Positions 55,259 to 64,000 of a stretch of 64,000 nt of DNA are shown here, one piece after another. The stretch spans positions 62,001-126,000 of the forward strand of contig NZ_FNQO01000005.1 in assembly GCF_900107725.1 (NCBI RefSeq), written 5' to 3'. The position numbers and the translations under genes were made by a program. Below the pieces are notes generated by a model. That model saw only the letters and a list, made by a program, of their open reading frames with translations, did no database searches and was not told the DNA's origin. The stretch's first letter is position 1. Every line of letters begins with the position of its first letter. The DNA comes from Microbulbifer marinus. GTDB taxonomy: Bacteria > Pseudomonadota > Gammaproteobacteria > Pseudomonadales > Cellvibrionaceae.

Positions 55259-56659
55259 TCAAGACATATCGATCGCCGCCAGCGCCTCGGCCAGCGTCTT
55301 GACCGGGCGCATCTCCATACCGTCGATATCGTTTTTCAGGCGGTTGGCGGCCGGCACTATCGCCTTGCGAAAACCGTGTTTGGCGGCCTCGCGCAATCGC
55401 TCCTGCCCGGATGGCACCGGGCGGATTTCGCCGGCGAGCCCCACTTCGCCGAACACGACCAGGTCGCGGGGCAGCGGGCGGTTGCGGAAACTCGACACCA
55501 CCGCCAACAGCAGGGTCAGGTCGGCGCTGGTCTCCATCACCTTGACCCCGCCGACCACGTTGATGAATACATCCTGGTCGCCGACCAGCACACCGCCGTG
55601 GCGATGCAATACCGCCAGCAGCATGTTCAGGCGGTTCTGGTCCAGGCCGACCGCCACCCGGCGCGGATTGCCGAGACTGCTGTCGTCCACCAGCGCCTGC
55701 AGCTCCACCAGCAGCGGGCGCGTGCCCTCCCACACCGAGGTCACCACCGAACCCGCGGCCACCTCCTCGGCCCGCTGCAGGAAGATCGCCGACGGATTGG
55801 AGACTTCCTTCAGGCCCTGCTCGGTCATCGCGAACACCCCCAGCTCATTCACCGCGCCGAAGCGGTTCTTATGCGCGCGCAGGGTGCGGAAGCGGGAATC
55901 GTGGGTGCCCTCGAGCAGGATGGAGCAGTCGATGATGTGCTCCAGTACCTTGGGGCCGGCGAGGCTGCCGTCCTTGGTCACGTGGCCGACCAGAATCAGT
56001 GCCGTGCCGGTCTGCTTGGCGAAGCGGGTCAGGTAGGCGGCGCTCTCGCGCACCTGCGCCACGGAGCCGGGCGCCGACTGCACGTCACCCATATGCATCA
56101 CCTGGATGGAATCCACCACCATCACCCGCGGCTTGACCTCCTTGGCCACCTGGCAGATACGCTCCACATCGGTTTCGCTGAGCATCTGCAGGTCGTCTGC
56201 CGGCAGGCCCAGACGCCTGGCGCGCATGGCGACCTGCTGCAGGGATTCCTCGCCGGTGATATAGAGCGCGGGCATGTTCTTGGACAGGTGGCACAGGGTC
56301 TGCAGCAGCACCGTCGACTTGCCGGCGCCCGGGTGACCACCGATCAGCACCACCGAACCCGGCACCAGGCCGCCGCCGAGCACGCGGTCCAGTTCGGAGG
56401 CCGAGGTCGGGATACGCGGCAGTTCGCTGAGATCTATCTCCGAAAGCTTCTGTACCTTTCCATGGCCGGCAGCGGCGGCACCGGCATAGCCGCTCTGGGC
56501 ATCGGTAAAGTTGGCCGCACGACTGTCGCGGTGCTCGGGGCCGAGGCGCACTTCGCTGAGACTGTTCCAGGTACCACAGGCACTGCACTGGCCGGCCCAC
56601 TTCGAGTAGTCGGCGCCGCACTCGTTACATACATAAGCGGTTTTGCGTTTCGTGGCCAA
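55259..56659 (-). CDS. radA: DNA repair protein RadA
   Basis: A 466-residue branch-migration ATPase used in recombination. The N-terminal zinc finger has C11, C14, C25 and C28; the RecA-like domain has Walker A GGHPGAGKST, the RadA-specific HKNRFG motif, and a Lon-like C-terminal domain (VVGGVKVMETSADLTLLLA, FGEVGLAGEIRPV). The TTG at 56659 is chosen because it gives the usual ATKRKTAYVC start and has AGGGG eight bases before it. The gene overlaps btuF's upstream start by ATGA; it seems to have captured, or been captured by, the B12 transporter unit. Confidence 0.94.
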   Translation of the reverse strand: MATKRKTAYVCNECGADYSKWAGQCSACGTWNSLSEVRLGPEHRDSRAANFTDAQSGYAGAAAAGHGKVQKLSEIDLSELPRIPTSASELDRVLGGGLVPGSVVLIGGHPGAGKSTVLLQTLCHLSKNMPALYITGEESLQQVAMRARRLGLPADDLQMLSETDVERICQVAKEVKPRVMVVDSIQVMHMGDVQSAPGSVAQVRESAAYLTRFAKQTGTALILVGHVTKDGSLAGPKVLEHIIDCSILLEGTHDSRFRTLRAHKNRFGAVNELGVFAMTEQGLKEVSNPSAIFLQRAEEVAAGSVVTSVWEGTRPLLVELQALVDDSSLGNPRRVAVGLDQNRLNMLLAVLHRHGGVLVGDQDVFINVVGGVKVMETSADLTLLLAVVSSFRNRPLPRDLVVFGEVGLAGEIRPVPSGQERLREAAKHGFRKAIVPAANRLKNDIDGMEMRPVKTLAEALAAIDMS

Positions 56660-56784
56660 AGCCGATCCCCTGTCATCAACCCGCTGAAAAAACTGCCGCA
56701 CAGTTTACCCCGTATCGGGGCCGGCCGCCCAAATCCCGGCTCAGCTTCAGCGCGCAGGCCCCCATATCGACGCCCGGCGCGCGA

Positions 56785-56798
56785 TTGATCCAGATCAA
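56785..56798 (+). promoter_or_regulatory. Fnr/Anr box upstream of the cupredoxin gene
   Basis: TTGATCCAGATCAA matches TTGAT-N4-ATCAA fully. Its centre is about 114 bases before the cupredoxin start. The first eight bases (TTGATCCA) are shared with the other two boxes in this window. Confidence 0.8.
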
Positions 56799-56905
56799 TA
56801 GGCGGCCCGTTGTGCGCGACTAACATCGCCACGTGCTGAACCGGTTGGATAGGCCGGTCACAGGCACTAACCAGTAGATAATTCACCACAAAGAAGGACG
56901 CAGTC

Positions 56906-57349
56906 ATGCCTTTCCAACTTCTCCGCCACGCCATTCTGGCGCTCGCACTGGGCGCCACCCCTGCCCTGGCAGCCGACCACGAAGTGCAGATGCTCAATCA
57001 GGGCGCGGATGGAATGATGGTCTTCGAACCGGCCTTTCTCGCCGTGCAGCCCGGCGATACCGTGACCTTCGTGCCCACCGATGTCGCCCACAACAGCAGC
57101 TCCGTCCTGTCTCCGCAAGACGGCGCCACATGGAAAGGCACTATGGGACAGAAGGTGTCCGTCACACTGGAGAAGGAAGGGGTCTACCTCTATCAATGTG
57201 ATCCCCATCTGGCCCTGGGCATGGTGGGCATCATTCAGGTCGGCAAGGCGGTGAATCTGGAAGCGGCGCAGCAGCAGGCGCAGACCATCAGCGGCCAGAT
57301 TGCGATGAACAAGGAGCGGCTCAGCCAGTACCTGGACAAAGTACAGTAA
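56906..57349 (+). CDS. Pseudoazurin-like cupredoxin
   Basis: A 147-residue periplasmic type 1 copper protein. After the signal peptide (ends at ALAA) come the copper ligands H62 in DVAHNS, C98, H101 and M106 in CDPHLALGM, the spacing of pseudoazurin. Such proteins carry electrons to nitrite or nitrous-oxide reductases or other periplasmic enzymes; none of those is in the window. An Fnr box upstream fits a function under low oxygen. The C-terminal helix (EAAQQQAQTISGQIAMNKE) is longer than in amicyanin. Confidence 0.88.
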   Translation: MPFQLLRHAILALALGATPALAADHEVQMLNQGADGMMVFEPAFLAVQPGDTVTFVPTDVAHNSSSVLSPQDGATWKGTMGQKVSVTLEKEGVYLYQCDPHLALGMVGIIQVGKAVNLEAAQQQAQTISGQIAMNKERLSQYLDKVQ

Positions 57350-57481
57350 TAGGGTCAACCCGGCGCGGATCTGATGCGCGATGAGGACTACTCAATGCCA
57401 ACAGAAACGCGCCGCCATACGAAAATTACAACTCTGTGTTATGGTTTTAACTCTGTCCATTAGTCTTCGGGGCAATTCCCG

Positions 57482-57880
57482 GTGAAACGCAAGCTCGCAG
57501 CAATACTGCTTCTCGCGGTGGCCCTGATCGGCCAGGCCGTCGCATCCGTATTGCCGCCGGCCTGGGCCCCGCTGGAAAAAGACACCGCAATAGCGATGCC
57601 GATGGACTGTATGGATATGCCCGGCATGGATATGCCCGGCATGGAAATGCCCAGCGGCAAATATGCCGCGCAGGAATCCGGCACAGCCGGCACAGATGGT
57701 TGCGGCTGTTGTCCAAACCCCGGTAGCGCCTGCGCTGTCGGTGGTTGTAGCGTGTCGATACTGCCGCCCTCGCCGCTGGAATCTCTGGCATCCCTCTTAC
57801 CACTTGCTGGCGCCCCAGCCCTAAGCAACCCCATCCCTCCGGTCCCGCTGTCCCAGCTCTTCCGTCCGCCGATTGCCTGA
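57482..57880 (+). CDS. Small exported Met- and Cys-rich protein, first gene of the efflux operon
   Basis: A 132-residue protein with signal peptide (MKRKLAAILLLAVALIGQAVAS). Its middle carries tandem MPGMD-type repeats (residues about 39-58: MPMDCMDMPGMDMPGMEMP) and a Cys cluster (GCGCCPNPGSACAVGGC, about 73-89). Methionine and cysteine clusters like these bind Cu(I) or Ag(I) in copper-handling proteins; that is inference here. The GTG start follows GGGG at about 10 bases. It precedes the TolC-CusB-CusA genes by about 80 bases and runs with them. I do not recognise a named family. Confidence 0.65.
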   Translation: MKRKLAAILLLAVALIGQAVASVLPPAWAPLEKDTAIAMPMDCMDMPGMDMPGMEMPSGKYAAQESGTAGTDGCGCCPNPGSACAVGGCSVSILPPSPLESLASLLPLAGAPALSNPIPPVPLSQLFRPPIA

Positions 57881-57962
57881 TTTCCCAGGCGAAGTGCGCC
57901 TGCAGATCCCGTAACCGGTCATAAGGCCGCCGTTACCCATCGAGCAGTGAAGAGCAAATCCA

Positions 57963-59261
57963 ATGAGATCCCCTATTTACGCCGCGATGCTGTTGCTCGC
58001 GGCCGCGCTGACGTCACCGCCCGGCGCAGCGGAAGACAAGCTGACATTCGAACAGGCCATCGCCATCGCCGTGGCGAGCGATCCGTGGCTCGACGGCAGC
58101 CGCTATTCCGAGGCCGCACTGGCGGATGAAGCCATTGCCGCCGCCCAGCTGCCGGACCCGCAAGTTGCGGTCACCGCGCTCAACTTCCCCACGGATACGT
58201 TCAATTTCGGCCAGGAGCCGATGACGCAATTCGCCCTCGGCATCAATCAGATGTTTCCGCGCGGCGAGAGCCGCGCGCTCTCCCGCCAGCAGAAAGAGCT
58301 GCTCGCCGCCCGCGAACCACTGCTGCGCGCGGATCGGCGCGCCAGGGTAACCGTCACGGTCGCGCAGTTATGGCTGGACGCCTACGGCGCACGCGAGAGC
58401 ATCCACCTTATCGAGGGCGACCGCGCACTGTTCGAGCAACTGGTGGATGCCGCCGTGGCCGGCTATGCGTCGGCCCGGGGCCGCGCGCGTCAGCCAGATG
58501 TCATCCGCGCACAACTGGAACTGACCCGCCTCGACGACCGCTTGACGATGCTGCGGCAACGCCAGGACAGTGCCGAGCGCAGACTGGCCGAATGGGTCCA
58601 AGACGCCGGAACTACCGGCGGCGCCCTGCCACACCTGGAACCGCTACTGCCGGTTACGGACAACCGGGCCCCGTCCGACTGGTACCAGCAGCTGCGCCTG
58701 CACCCGGCAGTACTGGCGCTGGACGCGAAGATCGATGCGGTGGCCACCGGTATCGATCTGGCGCGACAGAAATACAAACCCGAGTGGGGCCTCAAGGCCG
58801 CCTACGGTTTCCGCGGCGAAGACCCGCAGGGGCAGGACCGGACAGACCTGGTCACCGTCGGCGTCAGTTTCGATCTGCCGCTGTTCACTGAAAAGCGGCA
58901 GGACAAAACGCTCAGTGCCGCAGTGGCGCGCACCGCCGCCACGGAAACCGAGAGATCCCTGTTGCTCCGGCAACTGCTGGCGCAGCTCGAGAATTCGCGC
59001 CTGCAACTCATCCGCCTCGATCAGCGCCGCGCCCTCTATCGGCAACAACTGCTGCCGCAGATGCGCGAGCAGGCCGAGGCATCACTGGCCGCCTACTACA
59101 ACGACGAGGGCGATTTCGCCGAGGCGGTGCGCGCACGCATCGCCGAACTCAATGCCAAGATCGATGCGCTCGATATCGAGGTCGACCGCCTGCAGATCAT
59201 CGCGCAGTTGAATTACCTGCTCGCGCAGGTTCCCGCGGACACAGGAGAGCCGCAAAAATGA
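57963..59261 (+). CDS. TolC family outer-membrane efflux protein (CusC-like)
   Basis: A 432-residue outer-membrane channel component with signal peptide (ends at PPGAA). Long coiled-coil regions and two internal repeats characterise the TolC family: LTFEQAIAIAVASDPWLDGSRYSEAALADEAIAAAQLPDPQVAV and a later VGVSFDLPLFTEKRQDKTLSAA. It forms the exit duct for the adaptor and pump encoded next; its stop overlaps the adaptor start by 4 bases. Confidence 0.9.
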   Translation: MRSPIYAAMLLLAAALTSPPGAAEDKLTFEQAIAIAVASDPWLDGSRYSEAALADEAIAAAQLPDPQVAVTALNFPTDTFNFGQEPMTQFALGINQMFPRGESRALSRQQKELLAAREPLLRADRRARVTVTVAQLWLDAYGARESIHLIEGDRALFEQLVDAAVAGYASARGRARQPDVIRAQLELTRLDDRLTMLRQRQDSAERRLAEWVQDAGTTGGALPHLEPLLPVTDNRAPSDWYQQLRLHPAVLALDAKIDAVATGIDLARQKYKPEWGLKAAYGFRGEDPQGQDRTDLVTVGVSFDLPLFTEKRQDKTLSAAVARTAATETERSLLLRQLLAQLENSRLQLIRLDQRRALYRQQLLPQMREQAEASLAAYYNDEGDFAEAVRARIAELNAKIDALDIEVDRLQIIAQLNYLLAQVPADTGEPQK

Positions 59262-60709
59262 ATAACCGCATCAAAACAACACTATTGATCGCGCTGGGCG
59301 TCGCGATCGGCATCTCCGCCGCACTGCTACTGCGCGGCGACCGGGAAGAGGCAGCCACCGGCGGCGAACGCAAGCCGCTGTACTGGGTTGCGCCGATGGA
59401 CCCCAACTACCGCAGGGACAAACCCGGCAAGTCACCCATGGGCATGGACCTGGTGCCCGTCTACGAAGAGGAACAGGGCGAGAGTGATTCGCCGGGCACG
59501 GTGCGCATCTCTCCGGAGGTGGTCAATAACCTCGGCGTGCGTACCGCCGCCGTTGAGCGCGGCCGCTTCGATGCGGAAATCAGGACCGTGGGCTATGTGC
59601 AGTACGATGAAAAGCAGCTGGTACAGATCAATCCCCGGGTCGAGGGCTGGATAGAAAAGCTCTACGTGGATGCCGAGGGAGATCCGGTAAACCGTGGCAT
59701 GCCCCTGTACACCATCTATTCGCCGGAACTGGTCAATGCCCAGGAGGAGCTGGTGCTGGCGCTGAAGCACAACAACCGTGTCCTGATAGACGCAGCGCGC
59801 GAGCGTTTGCGCGCGCTGCAGTTGCCGCGGAGTGCCATCGACGAATTGATAAAAACCCGCAAGGTGCGCCGCACCGTCACCGTTTACGCGCCCCAGTCCG
59901 GCGTCGTGGACAAGCTCAATGTGCGCGAAGGTATTTTCGTCAAACCGGGTATGGCAGTGATGTCGATCGCCTCGCTCGACGAGGTGTGGGTTATCGGCGA
60001 AGTTTTCGAGCGCCAGGCGGCATTGGTAAACAAGGGCGACCCGGTCACCATGCGGCTGGATTACCTACCCGGACAGAGCTGGACCGGCACGGTCGATTAC
60101 ATCTACCCGACCCTGGATGAAAAGACCCGCACGGCGCGGATACGCGCGCGCTTCGGCAATCCGGATCACGATCTGAAGCCGAATATGTTTGCGCAGCTCA
60201 CCATTCACGCGCGCCGCGGAAAGGAGACGCTGCTGATTCCGGCGGAAGCGCTGATTCGCACCGGCGGCAAACCACGCGTGGTGCTCGCGCTAGGCGAAGG
60301 CAGGTTCAAGTCGGTCAACGTGCAGACAGGCCGCATCGGCGAGCAGCAGGTGGAAATACTGGCGGGGCTTCGCGAGGGCGAGCGCATTGTTACCTCGGCG
60401 CAATTCCTGATCGACTCCGAATCCAGCAAGACTTCGGATTTCATGCGCATGGATCCCCGGCGCCAGATGGATCACAGCGAGCATGGCGAGCACAGTGACC
60501 ACGGCGGGCACAAAGAGAACAACGAGCACGAAGAGCACAAGGAACACAACGAGCACAACGAGCACGAGAACAACGAGCACGAGAACAACGAGCGCAGTGA
60601 TCACAACGAGCACAGCGATCACAACGACCACAGCGACCACAGCGATCACAGCAATCACAGCAATCACAGCAAGCATGACGGTCACGGCGAGCATGGAGAA
60701 CAGCCATGA
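59258..60709 (+). CDS. cusB: CusB-type periplasmic adaptor with His-rich C-terminal tail
   Basis: A 483-residue RND adaptor. An N-terminal membrane helix (7-27) is followed by a heavy-metal-binding segment ([24 protein letters not shown]) and the barrel-sandwich and membrane-proximal domains: [49 protein letters not shown]. Residues 404-483 are an added tail of about 80 residues with some 22 histidines, in repeats of the type EHNEH and SDHSDH, encoded by an imperfect nine-base repeat. Such a tail should bind divalent metals. The adaptor links the pump to the TolC-like duct. It overlaps both neighbours by 4 bases. Confidence 0.9.
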   Translation: MNNRIKTTLLIALGVAIGISAALLLRGDREEAATGGERKPLYWVAPMDPNYRRDKPGKSPMGMDLVPVYEEEQGESDSPGTVRISPEVVNNLGVRTAAVERGRFDAEIRTVGYVQYDEKQLVQINPRVEGWIEKLYVDAEGDPVNRGMPLYTIYSPELVNAQEELVLALKHNNRVLIDAARERLRALQLPRSAIDELIKTRKVRRTVTVYAPQSGVVDKLNVREGIFVKPGMAVMSIASLDEVWVIGEVFERQAALVNKGDPVTMRLDYLPGQSWTGTVDYIYPTLDEKTRTARIRARFGNPDHDLKPNMFAQLTIHARRGKETLLIPAEALIRTGGKPRVVLALGEGRFKSVNVQTGRIGEQQVEILAGLREGERIVTSAQFLIDSESSKTSDFMRMDPRRQMDHSEHGEHSDHGGHKENNEHEEHKEHNEHNEHENNEHENNERSDHNEHSDHNDHSDHSDHSNHSNHSKHDGHGEHGEQP

Positions 60710-63700
60710 TTGCCGCCGTTATCCGCTGGTCGGTCAACAACCGCCTTTTCGTGCTGCTGGGGACGCTGTTGCTGGTCGGTGCCGGAATCTATTCGCTGCA
60801 GAGGACACCGGTGGATGCGATTCCGGATCTGTCTGATGTGCAGGTGATTATCAAAACCAGCTACCCGGGCCAGGCGCCGCAGGTGGTCGAGGACCAGGTT
60901 ACCTATCCGCTCACGACGGCGATGCTGTCGGTGCCCGGTGCGGTCACCGTGCGCGGCTTCTCGTTTTTCGGCGATTCCTATGTCTATGTCATCTTCGACG
61001 ACGACACCGATGCCTACTGGGCGCGCTCGCGGGTACTGGAATACCTCTCCCAGGTGGCGCCGACCCTGCCGGCCAATGCACGGCCGCAATTGGGGCCGGA
61101 TGCCACCGGCGTCGGCTGGGTATATATCTATGCGCTGGTCGACCGCAGCGGTAAACACGATATCAGCGAACTGCGCAGCCTACAGGACTGGTTCCTGAAG
61201 TACGAACTGCAGACGGTGCCCGGCGTATCCGAAGTGGCGGCGCTCGGCGGTATGGTCAAGCAGTACCAGGTCAAGGTGGATCCGGAAAAGCTGCGTGCCT
61301 ACGGTATTCCGCTATCCCATATCCAGATGGCGATACAGCGGGGCAACCAGGAGGTGGGCGCCTCGGTGGTGGAAATGGCAGAAGCCGAATACATGGTCAG
61401 GACCAGCGGCTACATCCAGAGTATCGACGATCTGGCCGGCGTTCCGCTCGGCATGGACGTCAACGGCACTCCCATCCTGCTCAAGGATCTGGCCGATATC
61501 ACACTGGGCCCACAGGCGCGGCGCGGCATCGCCGAACTGAACGGCGAGGGCGAGGCAGTCGGTGGCATCGTGGTGATGCGCTTCGGCGAAAATGCCCAGG
61601 AGACCATCGACGGCGTCAAGGCCAAGCTGGAAAAACTCAAGGCGGGTCTGCCCGAGGGCGTGGAGATAGTCACCGTCTACGATCGCTCTTCGTTGATCGA
61701 GCGCGCGGTGGAAAACCTCTGGCACAAGCTGCTGGAGGAATTCATTGTGGTGGCATTGGTGTGCGTGGTATTTCTGTTCCACCTGCGCTCGTCGCTGGTC
61801 GCCATTATCAGTCTGCCGGTAGGCATACTCGCCGCCTTTATCGTTATGCACCTGCAGGGGCTCAACGCCAACATCATGTCCCTGGGCGGCATTGCCATCG
61901 CCATCGGCGCAATGATTGACGGCGCGATCGTAATGATCGAGAACATGCACAAACATATGGAACGTACGCCGCTCACCGACCAAAACCGCTGGCAGATCGT
62001 CACCGAGTCTGCGGCGGAAGTGGGCCCCGCGCTGTTCTTCAGCCTGCTGATTATTACCGTGAGCTTCCTGCCGGTTTTTGCCCTCGAGGCGCAGGAGGGA
62101 CGCATGTTCTCGCCGCTGGCATTCACCAAAACCTATGCGATGGCGGCGAGCGCGGCACTGGCGGTGACACTGGTGCCGGTACTGATGGGCTACTTCATTC
62201 GCGGACGGGTATTGCCCGAGCACAAGAACCCGCTGAACCGCTGGCTGATCGGCGCCTACATGCCGACGCTCAAGCGGGTGCTGCAATTTCCGAAAACCAC
62301 CCTCGCGCTGGCACTCGCATTGCTGCTCACCGCGCTGTGGCCGCTCGGTAAAATCGGTAGCGAATTTATCCCGCCGCTGGATGAGGGCGACCTGATGTAT
62401 ATGCCCACCACCTACCCCGGTCTTTCCATCGGCAAGGCGCGCGAGTTGCTGCAGCAGACCGACAAGCTGATCCGCACCGTGCCCGAAGTCAAAACCGTGT
62501 TCGGCAAAATCGGTCGCGCCGAAACCGCCACCGACCCGGCGCCGCTGACGATGATCGAAACCTTTATTCAGCTGAAGCCGCACGACCAGTGGCGCGACGG
62601 CATGACCACGGAAAAATTGCAAAAGGAACTGGACGCACTGGTCAAGCTGCCCGGCGTCACCAACGCCTGGGTAATGCCGATCAAGACCCGCATCGACATG
62701 CTCGCCACCGGCATCAAGACACCGGTGGGCATCAAGGTCGCGGGGCCGGACCTTGAACAAATACAGCAGATAGGACAGCAGCTGGAGCAGATTCTGCAGC
62801 AGGTGCCCGGCACCGCGTCGGTGTATTCCGAGCGGGTTGCCGGCGGCCGCTATATCAAAGTGGACATAGATCGGGCGCGCGCCGCCCGCTACGGGCTCAA
62901 TATCGCCGACGTGCAGCAGGTTGTCGCCACCGCTGTCGGCGGTATGAATGTGACCCAGACTGTCGAGGGGCTGGAGCGCTACCCGGTCAACCTGCGCTAC
63001 CCGCAAGATTACCGCGACTCGCCGGAGCAACTGGCGGCGCTGCCGATCGTCACGCCGGCAGGGCAGCGCATCGCCCTGGGCGACGTGGCAAAAATCGCGG
63101 TGACGGGCGGCCCGCCGGCGATAAAGAGTGAAAATGCGCGGCTGAATGGCTGGAGCTTCGTGGATATCGAGGGCGTGGATATCGGCAGCTATGTCGCCCG
63201 GGCGCGGACTGTCGTCGAGGAAAAACTGCAGCTGCCGGCCGGCTACTCGGTGACCTGGTCGGGTCAGTATGAGTATATGCAGCGGGCGATAGAAAAACTC
63301 ACCTATGTGGTCCCGCTGACACTGCTAATTATCGCCCTGTTGCTGTACATGAATTTTCGCAATGTCTGGGAGGTGGCCATCATCATGGGCACCCTGCCGC
63401 TGGCGCTGGTCGGCTCGCTGTGGCTTATCTACTTGCTCGATTTTAATTTTTCCGTCGCCGTCGGCGTCGGCTTTATTGCACTAGCCGGGGTGGCGGTGGA
63501 AATCGGCGTGATCATGCTCGTATATCTGAACCAGAGCTACGCCAAAATGCATGATGACAGCGTGGACGAGGGCGCGAGTCCCGGCGAGGAGTCCCTGCGC
63601 GACGCGGTACTGACCGGCGCCGGGCTGCGGGTGCGCCCGGTAATGATGACCGCCGCCGCCATCGTCGTCGGTCTGCTGCCGATACTGTTCGGTACCGGTA

Positions 63701-63846
63701 CCGGCTCCGAAGTCATGAGTCGCATTGCCGCGCCGATGGTCGGCGGTATGTTGAGCGCCCTGCTGCTGACGCTGCTGGTGCTGCCGGTGGTATTTTATCT
63801 GTGGAAACGCCACTCGCTCACCACAGTAGGAGAAAAATCAAAGTAG
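60706..63846 (+). CDS. cusA: CusA-type heavy-metal RND efflux pump
   Basis: A 1046-residue inner-membrane pump of the heavy-metal (HME) RND family: [22 protein letters not shown] at the N-terminus, [29 protein letters not shown], two periplasmic loops and twelve membrane helices, with [21 protein letters not shown] in the C-terminal half. HME pumps of this pattern expel Cu(I)/Ag(I); others of the family take Co, Zn, Cd or Ni. The tail of the adaptor and the Met-rich first protein favour copper or silver. No regulator gene adjoins. Confidence 0.93.
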   Translation: MIAAVIRWSVNNRLFVLLGTLLLVGAGIYSLQRTPVDAIPDLSDVQVIIKTSYPGQAPQVVEDQVTYPLTTAMLSVPGAVTVRGFSFFGDSYVYVIFDDDTDAYWARSRVLEYLSQVAPTLPANARPQLGPDATGVGWVYIYALVDRSGKHDISELRSLQDWFLKYELQTVPGVSEVAALGGMVKQYQVKVDPEKLRAYGIPLSHIQMAIQRGNQEVGASVVEMAEAEYMVRTSGYIQSIDDLAGVPLGMDVNGTPILLKDLADITLGPQARRGIAELNGEGEAVGGIVVMRFGENAQETIDGVKAKLEKLKAGLPEGVEIVTVYDRSSLIERAVENLWHKLLEEFIVVALVCVVFLFHLRSSLVAIISLPVGILAAFIVMHLQGLNANIMSLGGIAIAIGAMIDGAIVMIENMHKHMERTPLTDQNRWQIVTESAAEVGPALFFSLLIITVSFLPVFALEAQEGRMFSPLAFTKTYAMAASAALAVTLVPVLMGYFIRGRVLPEHKNPLNRWLIGAYMPTLKRVLQFPKTTLALALALLLTALWPLGKIGSEFIPPLDEGDLMYMPTTYPGLSIGKARELLQQTDKLIRTVPEVKTVFGKIGRAETATDPAPLTMIETFIQLKPHDQWRDGMTTEKLQKELDALVKLPGVTNAWVMPIKTRIDMLATGIKTPVGIKVAGPDLEQIQQIGQQLEQILQQVPGTASVYSERVAGGRYIKVDIDRARAARYGLNIADVQQVVATAVGGMNVTQTVEGLERYPVNLRYPQDYRDSPEQLAALPIVTPAGQRIALGDVAKIAVTGGPPAIKSENARLNGWSFVDIEGVDIGSYVARARTVVEEKLQLPAGYSVTWSGQYEYMQRAIEKLTYVVPLTLLIIALLLYMNFRNVWEVAIIMGTLPLALVGSLWLIYLLDFNFSVAVGVGFIALAGVAVEIGVIMLVYLNQSYAKMHDDSVDEGASPGEESLRDAVLTGAGLRVRPVMMTAAAIVVGLLPILFGTGTGSEVMSRIAAPMVGGMLSALLLTLLVLPVVFYLWKRHSLTTVGEKSK

Positions 63847-63889
63847 CAAACGGCGAGAGTCATTTTCTGCAATAACGGGAGATCCAGCT

Positions 63890-64000
63890 CTGAAAGAGAA
63901 AAACCACTGGGAAAAAGTCTACAGCTCAAAATCGGAAGACGAAGTCAGCTGGTTCCAGGAGCACGCCGAGGTGTCGGTTCGGCTGATCGAGCAGACGGGT
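63890..64000 (+). CDS. Class I SAM-dependent methyltransferase, N-terminus (cut by window end)
   Basis: The 37 visible codons read KEKNHWEKVYSSKSEDEVSW then FQEHAEVSVRLIEQTG, the N-terminus of small class I methyltransferases that resemble thiopurine/tellurite-type methyltransferases. No ATG, GTG or TTG is present; a CTG at 63890 follows GGGAGA at eight bases, so I take it as the start. The substrate is unknown. The gene is 43 bases after cusA, perhaps in the same transcript. Confidence 0.6.
   Translation, partial: MKEKNHWEKVYSSKSEDEVSWFQEHAEVSVRLIEQTG

Noticed and set aside
55376-56788. A 470-codon plus-strand open frame
   Set aside because: Antisense to radA.
60470-60700. CRISPR-like or satellite repeat
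   Set aside because: The repeat is the coding sequence of the His-rich tail of the CusB-type adaptor: short in-frame codon repeats without spacers.
61312-63030. A 572-codon open frame on the minus strand
   Set aside because: It is fully antisense to cusA, has no ribosome site and a composition typical of the complement of a GC-rich gene.

Overview
The window looks like a chromosomal segment of a GC-rich (about 60%), heterotrophic, respiring gammaproteobacterium. The Cellvibrionales/Microbulbifer type is my best guess, and it is inference only. Pointers are the ribD-ribE-ribBX-ribH-nusB-thiL-pgpA cluster, an Fnr/Anr regulator with matching boxes, a Gac/Rsm-like small RNA, Oar-like and other TonB receptors, a periplasmic pullulanase and frequent GTG/TTG starts. 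No phage, insertion sequence, CRISPR array, tRNA or rRNA was recognised.

Layout. 1-4.6 kb: the 3' part of an FHA-domain membrane protein, hisC, mepA, a D-Ala-D-Ala ligase and an HNH endonuclease. 4.6-5.4 kb: a gene-free stretch holding a strong candidate for a CsrA/RsmA-sequestering small RNA with a GacA-type upstream site. 5.4-12.3 kb: a sorbosone-dehydrogenase-like/cytochrome c fusion, then xseB-ispA-dxs (isoprenoid precursors) and a DUF885 peptidase-like protein. 12.3-17.5 kb: rsgA and a large pullulanase with two X25 modules. 17.5-27 kb: two structured intergenic elements and a long minus-strand riboflavin block (nrdR, ribD, ribE, ribBX, ribH, nusB, thiL, pgpA, a retropepsin-like protein, ribA), plus glyA. 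27-32.6 kb: a small barrel protein, then an apparent Fnr/Anr island (hemerythrin, SpoIIAA-like protein, fnr, hemN, ompW, a 73-residue orphan) with two perfect or near-perfect Fnr boxes. 32.6-38.4 kb: valine catabolism (mmsB and a hydroxyisobutyryl-CoA hydrolase), ettA, a MOSC protein and a questin-oxidase-like protein. 38.6-45.3 kb: two large TonB-dependent receptors separated by AT-rich DNA. 45.6-49.7 kb: a thioredoxin-fold protein, a glutamine amidotransferase, a second OmpW-like protein and an AraC-type regulator. 49.7-56.7 kb: a vitamin B12 locus (cobO, btuB behind a cobalamin riboswitch, btuD, btuC, btuF) joined to radA. 56.8-63.8 kb: a cupredoxin with an Fnr box, then a Cus-type metal efflux operon (Met/Cys-rich small protein, TolC-like, CusB-like with a His-rich tail, CusA-like). 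The window ends in the start of a methyltransferase gene.

The most interesting items are the Rsm-like RNA at 5036-5166, the two long base-paired intergenic elements at 17765-17873 and 21236-21347 whose mismatches are all or partly G-U wobbles on the plus strand, the Fnr island with its unknown 73-residue protein, and the metal-binding extensions in the copper-type efflux operon.
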